Of a stretch of 64,000 nt of DNA, positions 9,244 to 16,165 are shown piece by piece. Under the pieces are notes generated by a model. It saw only the letters and a program-made list of their open reading frames with translations, ran no database searches and had not been told where the DNA came from. A program made the translations under genes and the position numbers. Within the stretch, counting starts at the first letter, position 1. Each line of letters starts with the position of its first letter. Origin of the DNA: Cohnella panacarvi Gsoil 349 (GTDB taxonomy: Bacteria; Bacillota; Bacilli; Paenibacillales; Paenibacillaceae); assembly GCF_000515335.1 (NCBI RefSeq), contig NZ_KI911563.1:3186936-3250935 (forward strand), in the 5' to 3' direction.

Positions 9244-9553
9244 AAAAAACACAGGCATCTCTGCCTGTGCGGACGTTCGATAGAGGACGGGGAACAAGCG
9301 CCGATTCGGTAACGTTCGGCGGCTTGCGCGATCGCGCCTAGCCTATAGCGAATGAGCATGCGGATTCCATGGAACGCCGGGAATCCCTCCTGTTCCGAGC
9401 AGGAGCAGCCTATTCGCGAACTTATAGGTTTCGATGGGCAGACCTATCCTGAGTCCTCTGCGCACAGGCAGAGCTTTCTGGGCTTAACGATTAGCCGCGC
9501 AAAGACCTAACTCGGATAGAATCTATGATACGAAACCCTCCATTCCTATAAGT
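9244..9553 (-). ncRNA. hflX leader with terminator and 13-nt complementary antiterminator strand
   Basis: On the minus strand an intrinsic terminator, CACAGGCA-GAGA-TGCCTGTG plus six T (9244-9269), ends about 40 bases before the hflX start. The promoter-proximal leader contains CUCUGCCUGUGCG (9461-9473), the exact reverse complement of CGCACAGGCAGAG (9259-9271), which includes the terminator 5' arm. The same early strand can instead fold into its own hairpin, CUCUGC/GCAGAG (arms 9468-9473 and 9456-9461). Two mutually exclusive folds are therefore available, as in classic transcription attenuators. Confidence 0.8.
9491..9529 (-). other. Candidate leader peptide ORF of hflX (non-canonical start)
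   Basis: GGAGGG (9536-9541) is followed by an open frame reading IIDSIRVRSLRG and a TAA at 9491-9493, 17 nt before the antiterminator strand. RVR and SLR resemble the Arg/Lys-X-Arg/Lys motifs at which macrolide-bound ribosomes stall. There is no ATG, GTG or TTG at the right distance; only ATC (9527-9529) or ATA could start it. So this is either an unusual start, a sequence error, or not translated. Confidence 0.3.
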
Positions 9554-9559
9554 ATCCTG

Positions 9560-9589
9560 ATTGTAGCACGGAACGGATTGACTAATCAA
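9560..9589 (-). promoter_or_regulatory. hflX promoter
   Basis: TTGATT (9584-9589), an 18-nt spacer and TACAAT (9560-9565) on the minus strand give a start near 9553, consistent with the long leader. It is back to back with the gene starting at 9708. Confidence 0.65.
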
Positions 9590-9707
9590 TTGCAAGCTCG
9601 CGGCCGTGTATTTGGGGCGAATCTCCACTATGATCGGCCCATACGTATTCAGGGCTGGACAATAGTATATGAAGTAGGAAATACGTCCATTATTAACGGA
9701 AGGGTGA

Positions 9708-10469
9708 ATGACTTTGAGCGGACAGGACGTGGTAAGGCAGACGCTGGAGGGCAACCCCAATATCGTCGAAGTAGAAGTCGAATACCGCAAAGGAAATAAA
9801 GATACTTTCAATTTGTTGCCGGGTAACTCCGCTAGCCGTCAAGATCAGATCGATCGGCTGCTCGATAAGGTGAGATGGGAAAAGGTAGAAGAAGTCGAGA
9901 TCGAGTACGTCGATGGTTATAAAGATGAGATCGATCTAGAGGCTAAGCTAGACGTCCAACAACAACCGGAATCCGAACCGGCCCCAGCCGATGAAACGGT
10001 CGACGTCGCTTTAACGGAAACCGCGGCCGAGGCGCGGAGCGCGGATGAGCCGGTCGCAGAGGCGCGTAGCGCGGATGAACCGGTCGCAGAGGCGCAGAGC
10101 GCGGACGAGTCGGTCGCAGAGGCGCAAATCACGGACGGACCGGCGTCCGGCGCTGCTCATGAAGAGACGCGTACGCCTGTTGCGCCCGATCCTCAGCCTA
10201 CGACGGTCGTTGCCGAGACGGTCGCGGCGCCGGCAGCAACCCCGCCGGCTCATCCGCCAGCGCCCGCAGTCGCGCCTATACGTCGCGTTCGCCGCCGGAA
10301 GGCGGCCCGAAAGCCGCGTCTGCGCCGGAGAAGCCGGACTCGCGTCACGAAGAGGCCCGTAACGGGAAGGCGCTCGAATACGTTGTCGGGCGCAAGAGTC
10401 CGGAAGAACGTTGGGAAGACGACGGCGAGAAGACGCAGAAGGTTAACCCGACCCATTCTGTTTATTTAA
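9708..10469 (+). CDS. Hypothetical repeat-containing protein, possibly frameshifted C-terminus
   Basis: No known family recognised. Residues 1-85 hold two related acidic segments (VEVEYRKGNKDTFNLL and VEIEYVDGYKDEIDLE). Then come four 10-aa tandem repeats of the type EARSADEPVA (about 105-145), a Pro/Ala linker and a very Arg-rich tail in this frame. From about 10262 the second-next frame instead reads an acidic, ordinary-looking peptide (EEARNGKALEYVVGRKSPEE) that stops at 10475-10477. A one- or two-base indel is therefore likely. The start is ATG 9708 or, better spaced from GGAAGGG, TTG 9714. Confidence 0.55.
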   Translation: MTLSGQDVVRQTLEGNPNIVEVEVEYRKGNKDTFNLLPGNSASRQDQIDRLLDKVRWEKVEEVEIEYVDGYKDEIDLEAKLDVQQQPESEPAPADETVDVALTETAAEARSADEPVAEARSADEPVAEAQSADESVAEAQITDGPASGAAHEETRTPVAPDPQPTTVVAETVAAPAATPPAHPPAPAVAPIRRVRRRKAARKPRLRRRSRTRVTKRPVTGRRSNTLSGARVRKNVGKTTARRRRRLTRPILFI

Positions 10470-10548
10470 TCATATAGCGACGGCGCGCCGCGACGATAGG
10501 CTTCGGCCTGCGAACGGCGCGCTGTCGGTTTGCGGCCGCGTCAGGGGG

Positions 10549-10602
10549 TTGACGCGAAACCTTAAGGTTTCATATAATGAGATTGCGAAACCTTAGGGTT
10601 TC
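10549..10602 (+). promoter_or_regulatory. Promoter with two palindromic operators for SRPBCC-ArsR operon
   Basis: TTGACG (10549-10554), an 18-nt spacer and TATAAT (10573-10578). Between them lies the perfect palindrome GAAACCTTAAGGTTTC (10556-10571). A near copy, GAAACCTTAGGGTTTC (10587-10602), lies 31 bp downstream, about three helical turns. They are likely sites for the ArsR-type repressor encoded at 11061. Confidence 0.8.
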
Positions 10603-10636
10603 ATGTTGCAGAAGAGTACTTAGGGGGAATAACCAT

Positions 10637-11059
10637 ATGAGCAACGCGGCTGGCACCTTGCCTGACATTCGCCAAACGGTCACGATTAGAAAGCCGATTC
10701 GGAAAGTATGGGACGCGGTCTCGACGGCGGAAGGAGTGTCCGCTTGGTTCATGCCGAACAACCTGGAGCCGAAGGTAGGCTTCGAGTTTCAGATCGACGG
10801 CGGCCCCTGGGGCAAGTCGAACTGTAAAGTAACGGTCGTTGAGCCGCCGTACAAGCTCTCTTTCCGCTGGGGCAAAGACTGGACGTTAACTTTCGAGCTG
10901 GTAGACAAAGGGGACGAGACGGAATTTACGCTCGTCCATTCCGGCTGGACCGCAGACGGCGCTACGGAATTCGGCCAACCGCACGAAGTCGTGCGCGAGA
11001 CGATGAACGGCGGTTGGGTCGGCATCGTCAAGAAGCTGGCCGCAACGCTTGAGGCCTAA
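10637..11059 (+). CDS. SRPBCC/AHSA1-domain protein
   Basis: A 140-aa START-like (Bet v1 fold) protein of the activator-of-Hsp90 homology type. It has RQTVTIRKPIRKVWDAVST at the N-terminus, a WFMPN turn and the C-terminal helix GGWVGIVKKLAATLEA. Family members bind hydrophobic ligands in a deep cavity; the ligand here is unknown. The ATG at 10637 follows AGGGGGA. It is co-transcribed with an ArsR-family gene two bases downstream. That pairing is common in Bacillota, where the regulator controls the ligand-binding partner. Confidence 0.88.
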   Translation: MSNAAGTLPDIRQTVTIRKPIRKVWDAVSTAEGVSAWFMPNNLEPKVGFEFQIDGGPWGKSNCKVTVVEPPYKLSFRWGKDWTLTFELVDKGDETEFTLVHSGWTADGATEFGQPHEVVRETMNGGWVGIVKKLAATLEA

Positions 11060-11060
11060 C

Positions 11061-11396
11061 ATGGCCGGGGCGGCAGAACCGAAGCAAGACGTGTTCCAAG
11101 CGATCGCCGATCCGACCCGCAGGCGCCTGCTTCGCTTGTTGGACGGAGGGGAGCAGCCCGTGACCGCGCTCAGCGGGCATTTCCCGATCAGCCGGACGGC
11201 CGTCTCGAAACATCTGCGCATTCTGCAAGACGCGGGACTCGTTCATGAACGCAAAGTCGGCCGCGAGACGAGATATCGGCTGGACGCCGAACCGCTGCTC
11301 GAGCTCAAGCGGTGGCTCGCCTACTACGAACGTTATTGGGAGAATAAGCTCGGCGCGCTGAAGCGATTCGTGGAAGATGAAGAGGCGGCGGAATAA
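11061..11396 (+). CDS. ArsR-family transcriptional regulator
   Basis: A 111-aa winged-helix protein. QAIADPTRRRLLRLLDGGEQ is the typical ArsR N-terminus, SGHFPISRTAVSKHLRILQD the recognition helix and LVHERKVGRETRYRL the wing. No metal-binding CxC motif is present, so it belongs to the SdpR/YdfF-like group usually paired with SRPBCC proteins. The start is two bases after the SRPBCC stop. The twin palindromes at 10556 and 10587 are probable autoregulatory operators. Confidence 0.9.
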   Translation: MAGAAEPKQDVFQAIADPTRRRLLRLLDGGEQPVTALSGHFPISRTAVSKHLRILQDAGLVHERKVGRETRYRLDAEPLLELKRWLAYYERYWENKLGALKRFVEDEEAAE

Positions 11397-11415
11397 CGAA
11401 TGGGTTAAAGACAAT

Positions 11416-11795
11416 GGGGCTGTCTCAGAAGTCATCAAAGATGACCTAGAGAGAGCTCCTGTTTTCTAAGATCGAATTAATTCGAAAATGTGGAAATGCG
11501 ATAAAGACGAAGATAGCTGACTTGCATGGCTGGAAGGAAGCGGGTCTTTCGTTACGAAATCAAGGAAATGACGGACAGCGGATTCGAGATTCGTAAATGG
11601 CATTACCGGAGTTTGAGTTGCGATGGTTTTCCGTTCAAGGCTGCATGTACGAAGCCCGTAGGGAACCGAGAAGTCAGCGTCCTACTCGCTATTAGTCAAG
11701 CGAATGATCGAGCCGCTTGTCCACTATCTGTTGAAGAAGGCTGCAATAAGCGAGCTATCTTAAGAGGGTGATAAATACCCTTTTGGGATAGCTCC
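11416..11795. mobile_element. Short element with imperfect terminal inverted repeats (IS/MITE-like remnant)
   Basis: GGGGCTGTCTCAGAAG (11416-11431) and the reverse complement of 11780-11795 (GGAGCTATCCCAAAAG) match at 12 of 16 positions and resemble ends of IS1182-like elements. The right end contains a long hairpin (11752-11794) whose homologue recurs at 14914-14958. The 81-codon frame at 11526-11771 shows no recognisable protein and I do not call it a gene. Likely an internally deleted transposon remnant. Confidence 0.4.
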
Positions 11796-11804
11796 TTAGA
11801 AAGA

Positions 11805-12380
11805 TTACGTATTGGAGATGGTATAAGTGTTGGTCCAGGACCATTCATCACCAGTAAAGGATTCCCAATCTACTCCCAGGTATGAGAGTGTAGCGCCCAC
11901 TATGCCTGCAAGCCATGGATGAGCGTAACTCGAGATAAACGATCCAGTAGTATTTTTATGAATAACCGGGATTCTGACCTCATCGTGTAAAACGCCATAC
12001 TCATGATATGCACTACCATAAAGATCAAATTTAGCGGTGACGAGTTTCATCCAAGTCTGAGTAGTATGCTGAGCCTTCTGTCTCTACATCAACCTTCACA
12101 CCACCTCTGCTTGCGAGCTTTTTTTGAAACCTTCCGGGTAAGTTTTGAGATCTTCTTCAGATAAATTCATTTGGCGAAGAACAGCATCGAGTTGTTTAGC
12201 TGTTAGCTTGTCTGCGTTAGCAACTGGTGCAATTCGGCCGTCGTCATACTTAGTGATTGCGAGTGAAGCTTCGATAGTCACTTTCTTCCCGATTTGTGGT
12301 TCCTGAGTGGTGCCTGCTGCCTGAACCAATGGGGCCAGAGCGAGTAAAGCTGCAAAACCATGAATCCAATCCGTTTCCAA
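11805..12380 (-). pseudogene. Frameshifted gene for a small secreted protein
   Basis: The N-terminal part (12096-12380) has a signal-like GFAALLALAPLVQAAG and then a charged domain ending FKKSSQA. At the A7 run (T7 on the plus strand near 12118) a one-base change would continue as LASRGGVKVDVETEGSA in another frame. A second shift near 12070 leads into QTWMKLVTAKFDLYGSAYHE, which is open to 11805. The three pieces make one plausible roughly 190-aa secreted protein. I do not recognise the family. The region is AT-richer than its surroundings. Confidence 0.5.
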
Positions 12381-12459
12381 TAAATTGTAAACATATAGAA
12401 TTTTATATACGATTTTGTCATACTTTTATAGTTAGATTGTGAATCGAGGTGGAGAATGG

Positions 12460-12747
12460 ATGAAATGGATGATGAGACGCATATTCATTGGCGTATTGGT
12501 ATTTGCGATTGTATACACACTTTTTTACTACAATTTTGTTTTTTCAAGAACAGTTGCAGTAGTATCGATCATAGGAAAAAATGACAAAACGATTACCGTT
12601 AAATTTCATGACGGCCATGAACTTAATGTAAAGACCCTTTCTATCGTTTATCCACTAGTAGAAATCGGCGAAAACTACGCGGTCAGCATCTACAGAAATA
12701 AATTAAGAGATCCTTTCTTGCATAGAATTAATGTGATTAAAGAGTGA
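12460..12747 (+). CDS. Small single-pass membrane protein, 95 aa
   Basis: One N-terminal transmembrane helix (about residues 8-27, IFIGVLVFAIVYTLFYYNFV) precedes a beta-rich soluble domain (KTITVKFHDGHELNVKTLS). Family not recognised. ATG 12460 follows GAGGTGGAG at good spacing; an upstream GTG at 12439 is less likely. The local base composition is clearly AT-rich, unlike the flanking core genes, which fits horizontal acquisition. It sits between the broken secreted-protein gene and IS remnants. Confidence 0.6.
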   Translation: MKWMMRRIFIGVLVFAIVYTLFYYNFVFSRTVAVVSIIGKNDKTITVKFHDGHELNVKTLSIVYPLVEIGENYAVSIYRNKLRDPFLHRINVIKE

Positions 12748-12830
12748 GCTACATTGGATACAAGTCTAGTCGAAAAATCTATTTGCAATTGGACCGCTGT
12801 CATTAGAATGAACAAAAGGAATCGAGAGAA

Positions 12831-13170
12831 CTACAATTCATTTCGGTAGATACGTTCGTATTGACTAGGCTTAGAATACTCAATAGACGAATGATTCCGT
12901 TCTCCATTGAAGAAGCAGGTGATGTATTTAAAGATTCGAGACTTTATTCCGTCGATCATGCCATATCGCTTTAGCCGCTCCTGATACTCATGATAAGCGT
13001 ACTGGCTGCCTCGATCCGAGTAACTCCCTATGTTTCGGGTACTGAAGCCGATAAGCCTGATCTAGAGACTTGATAACAAGGGACTTCGTCATCCGCTCAC
13101 ACATCTTTGCGATACGAGGCTTGAAGCAGATCATCGATGAAGGAGTAGATCAAGCGCCAATTGATCAAAA
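12831..13170 (-). pseudogene. IS3-family transposase (OrfB) remnant
   Basis: The minus-strand frame from 13019 to the TAG at 12831-12833 reads SDRGSQYAYHEYQERLKRYG and then jumps to FKYITCFFNGERNHSSIEYS. The canonical segment between these blocks, including the catalytic Glu, is deleted. Upstream, RMTKSLVIKSLDQAYRLQYP lies in a different frame. It is unrelated in detail to the intact element next to it and is clearly dead. Confidence 0.75.
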
Positions 13171-13207
13171 ACGCGAACTGGCGGCACAGGGATATTGTAC
13201 TGATATG

Positions 13208-13259
13208 CTCCCCTTACAGTAGACAGGTGAAATAATAAAACCTGCTACTGTAAGGGGAG
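13208..13259 (+). repeat. Long subterminal hairpin at the IS left end
   Basis: 13208-13228 pairs with 13240-13259: CTCCCCTTACAGTAG/CTACTGTAAGGGGAG plus CAGGT/ACCTG with one bulged A, around an 11-nt AT-rich loop. It contains the left terminal repeat and ends just before the first ATG (13265). It could block readthrough transcription or translation from outside the element. Confidence 0.85.
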
Positions 13260-13334
13260 TTTTCATGACTAGAGGAAAACTTAATGCCTCGGAGAAGATG
13301 GCTATTCTAATAGCAATATCAAACGGGGAAATTA

Positions 13335-13943
13335 GTGTTTCGGTCTGCAGCGAATAAATACGGGATTCAAAGAACAACCCTGGCGAGATGGCAGCGTGGT
13401 TACAAGCTTTGGGGATATGAAGGGTTGGGGCATCGTGCACGTTACCGGAGTTACAATGCTGAGCTCAAGCTTCAGGCGGTGAAGGATTATCTTGAGGGTG
13501 GGCTGTGCCAATACCAAATTATTGATAAATATGAGATTGCCAGCACGAAGCAGCTCTATAACTGGATAAGGAAGTATAATGGTCATATGCGCTTGAGCAC
13601 CTATACTGGGGGAACAAAGGCGATGACCAAAGGACGTTCTACAACATGGCAGGAAAGGCTCGACATTGTCTTGTACTGCCTTGCAAATAAACAGGACTAT
13701 AAGCAGGCAGCGAGCCAATTCAAGGTCTCGTACCAACAAGTTTATGGATGGGTAAAGAAGTATGAGACTGGTGGCGAGGATGCTTTACGAGACGGCAGAG
13801 GACGCAAGAAGGCTCCTGAAGAGTTAACCGAGGCGGATCAGCAAAAGCTCGCGATAAAGAAGCTGGAGTATGAAATGGAGCGTCTTAGAGCGGAGAATGC
13901 CTTCTTAAAAAAGTTACAAGAGTTCCAAAGGAGGCGTCGCTAA
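13335..13943 (+). CDS. IS3-family OrfA (helix-turn-helix protein), N-terminus frameshifted
   Basis: From GTG 13335 the protein is 202 aa with two helix-turn-helix units (KYGIQRTTLARWQRGYKLWG and ASQFKVSYQQVYGWVKKYE) and a C-terminal leucine-zipper-like helix ending AENAFLKKLQEFQRRRR. The natural start appears to be ATG 13265 (MTRGKLNASEKMAILIAISN), but that frame stops at the TAA in 13355-13357. About one base has been lost or gained near 13330. The copy may therefore be inactive or may use the internal GTG. It overlaps the slippery site for OrfAB. Confidence 0.75.
   Translation: MFRSAANKYGIQRTTLARWQRGYKLWGYEGLGHRARYRSYNAELKLQAVKDYLEGGLCQYQIIDKYEIASTKQLYNWIRKYNGHMRLSTYTGGTKAMTKGRSTTWQERLDIVLYCLANKQDYKQAASQFKVSYQQVYGWVKKYETGGEDALRDGRGRKKAPEELTEADQQKLAIKKLEYEMERLRAENAFLKKLQEFQRRRR
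13907..13913 (+). other. Programmed -1 frameshift site A AAA AAG
   Basis: In the OrfA frame the codons TTA AAA AAG (13905-13913) form the canonical slippery heptamer. GGAG (13892-13895) upstream could act as a stimulatory anti-Shine-Dalgarno site. Slipping back one base enters the OrfB frame, which stays open to 14821 and would yield the OrfAB transposase. Confidence 0.8.
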
Positions 13944-13984
13944 GCCAACATCGTCAGGAGAACGTCTATCTCGCGATACAGGCC

Positions 13985-14821
13985 GTGCAACAGGCAGAGT
14001 CGCTCAGCATACAGCTTCTGTGCGAAGTTGCAGGGATTCCAAGATCCAGTTACTACAAGTGGCTTAGCCATAAGCCAAGTCAGCGGGAACTGGAGAACCA
14101 GGAGCTGGCGGAAGTCATGATGTCCATCTACAGGAAGGTCGAGGGAACTTTCGGCTACCGCCAACTCACGCTGCATATGTGCAGTAAGCTTCAGAAGCCT
14201 ATTAACCACAAACGCGTGCAGCGTTTAATGAAGATTAAGGGAATCCAGTCGGTGATCCGCCGAAAGAAAAAGAAATATCCTCGCTCCACCCCTCAGCATG
14301 TGGCCGAAAATCTGCTAAATCGCAAGTTTCAAGCGGATGCGCCTAATGAGAAATGGGTAACGGACGTAACGGAATTCAAATACGGTCATGGCCAGAAGGC
14401 TTATCTAAGCGCGATTCTAGACCTCCATGATCATTCGATTGTGTCCTACGTGCTGGGGCACTCCAACAACAATCCGCTGGTGTTTAAGACGTTGGAATTA
14501 GCACTGGAAACTGCGTCCGGGAGTAAGCCTATGATTCACAGCGACCGAGGCTACCAATACACTTCAACGGACTTTAAAGAAAAGTTGGAAGCCGCCAACA
14601 TGAAGCAGAGCATGTCCCGAGTTGGCCGATGCATCGATAACGGACCAATGGAGTCGTTCTGGGGTACGTTGAAGTGTGAGAAGTATTATTTACATAAATA
14701 CCAAACCTTTGAGCAATTAAAGGACGACATTGTAGATTACATTTACTTCTACAACTACGAACGATTGCAGAAAAAACTACACGGCCTCAGCCCCATGGAA
14801 TACAGGGCTAAGGCCGCATAA
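13985..14821 (+). CDS. IS3-family OrfB, DDE integrase-type transposase
   Basis: Translated in the -1 frame relative to OrfA and probably expressed mainly as an OrfAB fusion; the frame is open upstream to the slippery site. The retroviral-integrase-like catalytic core shows VTDVTEF (first Asp), HSDRGYQYTS (second Asp) and DNGPMESFWGTLKCE (Glu). An N-terminal segment, CEVAGIPRSSYYKW, is the HTH_21 region. The domain looks intact, in contrast to the OrfA N-terminus. As a stand-alone CDS it would start at GTG 13985. Confidence 0.9.
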   Translation: MQQAESLSIQLLCEVAGIPRSSYYKWLSHKPSQRELENQELAEVMMSIYRKVEGTFGYRQLTLHMCSKLQKPINHKRVQRLMKIKGIQSVIRRKKKKYPRSTPQHVAENLLNRKFQADAPNEKWVTDVTEFKYGHGQKAYLSAILDLHDHSIVSYVLGHSNNNPLVFKTLELALETASGSKPMIHSDRGYQYTSTDFKEKLEAANMKQSMSRVGRCIDNGPMESFWGTLKCEKYYLHKYQTFEQLKDDIVDYIYFYNYERLQKKLHGLSPMEYRAKAA

Positions 14822-14913
14822 TAGATCTTTATTTTTTTTACTGTCTACTTGACGGGGTGCAGTTCATACACTGTAGCCGCCAGTTCAATGGAGATAATCG
14901 ATTTTCTTATAAA

Positions 14914-14958
14914 CGAGCTATCCTAAAAAGGGAGATAAAGACCCTTTTAGGATATTTG
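14914..14958. repeat. Hairpin element homologous to 11752-11794
   Basis: CGAGCTATCCTAAAAAGGG ... CCCTTTTAGGATA forms a stem of over 12 bp. Sequence and layout match the hairpin at 11752-11794 (CGAGCTATCTTAAGAGGG ... CCCTTTTGGGATAGC), in the same orientation about 3.16 kb apart. Here it also lies just downstream of the minus-strand siderophore-binding gene, where it may act as its terminator. The two copies bracket the AT-rich accessory patch. Confidence 0.7.
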
Positions 14959-14974
14959 TCCGCTTAGGCGCGTC

Positions 14975-15961
14975 TTATTTGATGATTTTCACGAGATCCT
15001 CAAGCATCCATTCCATCGCTGCCGTGCTGTAGTCGTTCCAGCGAGGGCTGTCCACGAGGTATACTTGATCGTTCTTTACGGCCGGGATGTTCTTCCAAGC
15101 CGATGCTTTCAGCGTGTTGTACGTGTCGATGTCCGCTTGGCCGTCGACGAGGATGAACAATTTGTCCGCGTCGGCCACATAATCGACGACCGCTTCTTCC
15201 GAAATTTCGGTCGTGGATGTAAGTTTGCTCTCCGCTTCCGTCGGTACGAAGCCGATGTCCTTGAACAGCGGAGAGAATACGCCGGTTGCGTGCTGATAAA
15301 TTTTCTTACTCCAGAACTGGATGACGACGGCTTTCTGGCCTTCGAGGTTGAACGGCTTCAATTGCTCTTTCGCTTGCGCCGCTTTCTCGCTGTATTGGGC
15401 CAGCCAAGCTTGCTCTTCCGCTTCCTTGCCGAGCCATCCCGCTAGGATATGCAGGTGTTCGAGCGGCAGCAGGCCGAATTTGGTGGCGATCGTCGGAGCG
15501 ATCTTCGACAAGCCTTCAAGCTCTTCCGGCTTGAAGTAGCTAGGGATGATGATGAGGTCCGGCTTCAGGGCGAGCACTTTCTCGAGGTCCGCGGTGTCTT
15601 GGCCTATGTTCTCGGCGCCGGCCGTTCTTTCCGCGCCGTATTTGTCGATGTAGTATCCGAGCGTACCTACCGGCTTAATGCCGAGGGACGTAACTTCGCC
15701 GTAGTTGCCGAGCACGATAACGCGCTGAGGATTCGTAGGAATTTCGACTTCGCGGTCCAAGCCGTCCGTAATCTTCTTCGTCGTCGCGGCGGTCTCCGCG
15801 GATGCGGATTCCGACGGGGAGCTGCTGGCGCTAGCCGACGCGGCAGGTTCGCTGGCAGCCGGGCTGGACGCGTTGCCGTTATTGTTGTTCCCGCATGCGG
15901 CTGCGAATACCGCGAGCATGACGGCAACCAGAACGAGCAGGGTAAGTTTCGAAGTCTTCAA
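14975..15961 (-). CDS. Iron-siderophore ABC transporter substrate-binding lipoprotein
   Basis: A 328-aa lipoprotein. A signal peptide with lipobox AAAC is followed by a low-complexity Ser/Ala linker and the FecB/FhuD-type domain (RVIVLGNYGEVTSLGIKPVG, LKPDLIIIPSYF, a C-terminal VYLVDSPRWNDYSTAAM). It captures ferric siderophore or a similar chelate outside the membrane for an ABC importer, which is not encoded nearby and so must be shared or remote. The start is TTG 15961, chosen for the AAAGGAGAG just upstream. A Fur box overlaps the promoter region (16012-16026). Confidence 0.92.
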   Translation of the reverse strand: MKTSKLTLLVLVAVMLAVFAAACGNNNNGNASSPAASEPAASASASSSPSESASAETAATTKKITDGLDREVEIPTNPQRVIVLGNYGEVTSLGIKPVGTLGYYIDKYGAERTAGAENIGQDTADLEKVLALKPDLIIIPSYFKPEELEGLSKIAPTIATKFGLLPLEHLHILAGWLGKEAEEQAWLAQYSEKAAQAKEQLKPFNLEGQKAVVIQFWSKKIYQHATGVFSPLFKDIGFVPTEAESKLTSTTEISEEAVVDYVADADKLFILVDGQADIDTYNTLKASAWKNIPAVKNDQVYLVDSPRWNDYSTAAMEWMLEDLVKIIK

Positions 15962-16011
15962 TGTAGGTCTCTCCTTTATGTATCTCTCTCCTTGATAGCC
16001 GATTCCCACTT

Positions 16012-16026
16012 GAGAACGATTATCAA
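16012..16026 (-). promoter_or_regulatory. Fur box
   Basis: TGAGAACGATTATCA on the plus strand reads TGATAATCGTTCTCA on the transcribed strand. This keeps the 7-1-7 Fur pattern (TGATAAT-N-ATTATCA) with one perfect half. It lies about 50 bp upstream of the lipoprotein start, so iron repression is expected. Confidence 0.75.
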
Positions 16027-16165
16027 TATCATGCTGTTCATTCTAGCGGATGTTCGCACAGATTTCAAATACTATTTTTTAACGATATGTTATGATCACG
16101 ATACCGGAAGCCGACGCTACTGGCAGGAACGGCTCACGACGACGAGGAACGGCGAGGGAACGCGA

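Larger units (their letters stand above)
13196..14866 (+). mobile_element. IS3-family insertion sequence
   Basis: The ends carry inverted repeats. The left TGCTCCCCTTACAGTAGACAG segment (13206-13226) matches the complement of 14841-14861 at 17 of 21 positions, and the outer ends look like TGTACTG...CAGTTCA. It encodes OrfA and OrfB with a -1 frameshift signal. I see no convincing target duplication. The flanks carry GAACTGGCGGC (13175-13185) and its complement (14876-14886), so it appears to have landed in the loop of a pre-existing hairpin. Confidence 0.85.

Noticed and set aside
9244-9553. T-box riboswitch in the hflX leader
   Set aside because: No AGGGTGGNACCGCG-like antiterminator core; HflX is also not a T-box target.
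11526-11771. 81-codon plus-strand ORF
   Set aside because: No recognisable domain or ribosome binding site, and it lies inside the degraded IS-like element.
15449-16165. Long N-terminal extension of the TVP38 ORF (449 codons in total)
   Set aside because: The extension runs antisense to the siderophore lipoprotein; ATG 16166 has its own ribosome binding site.
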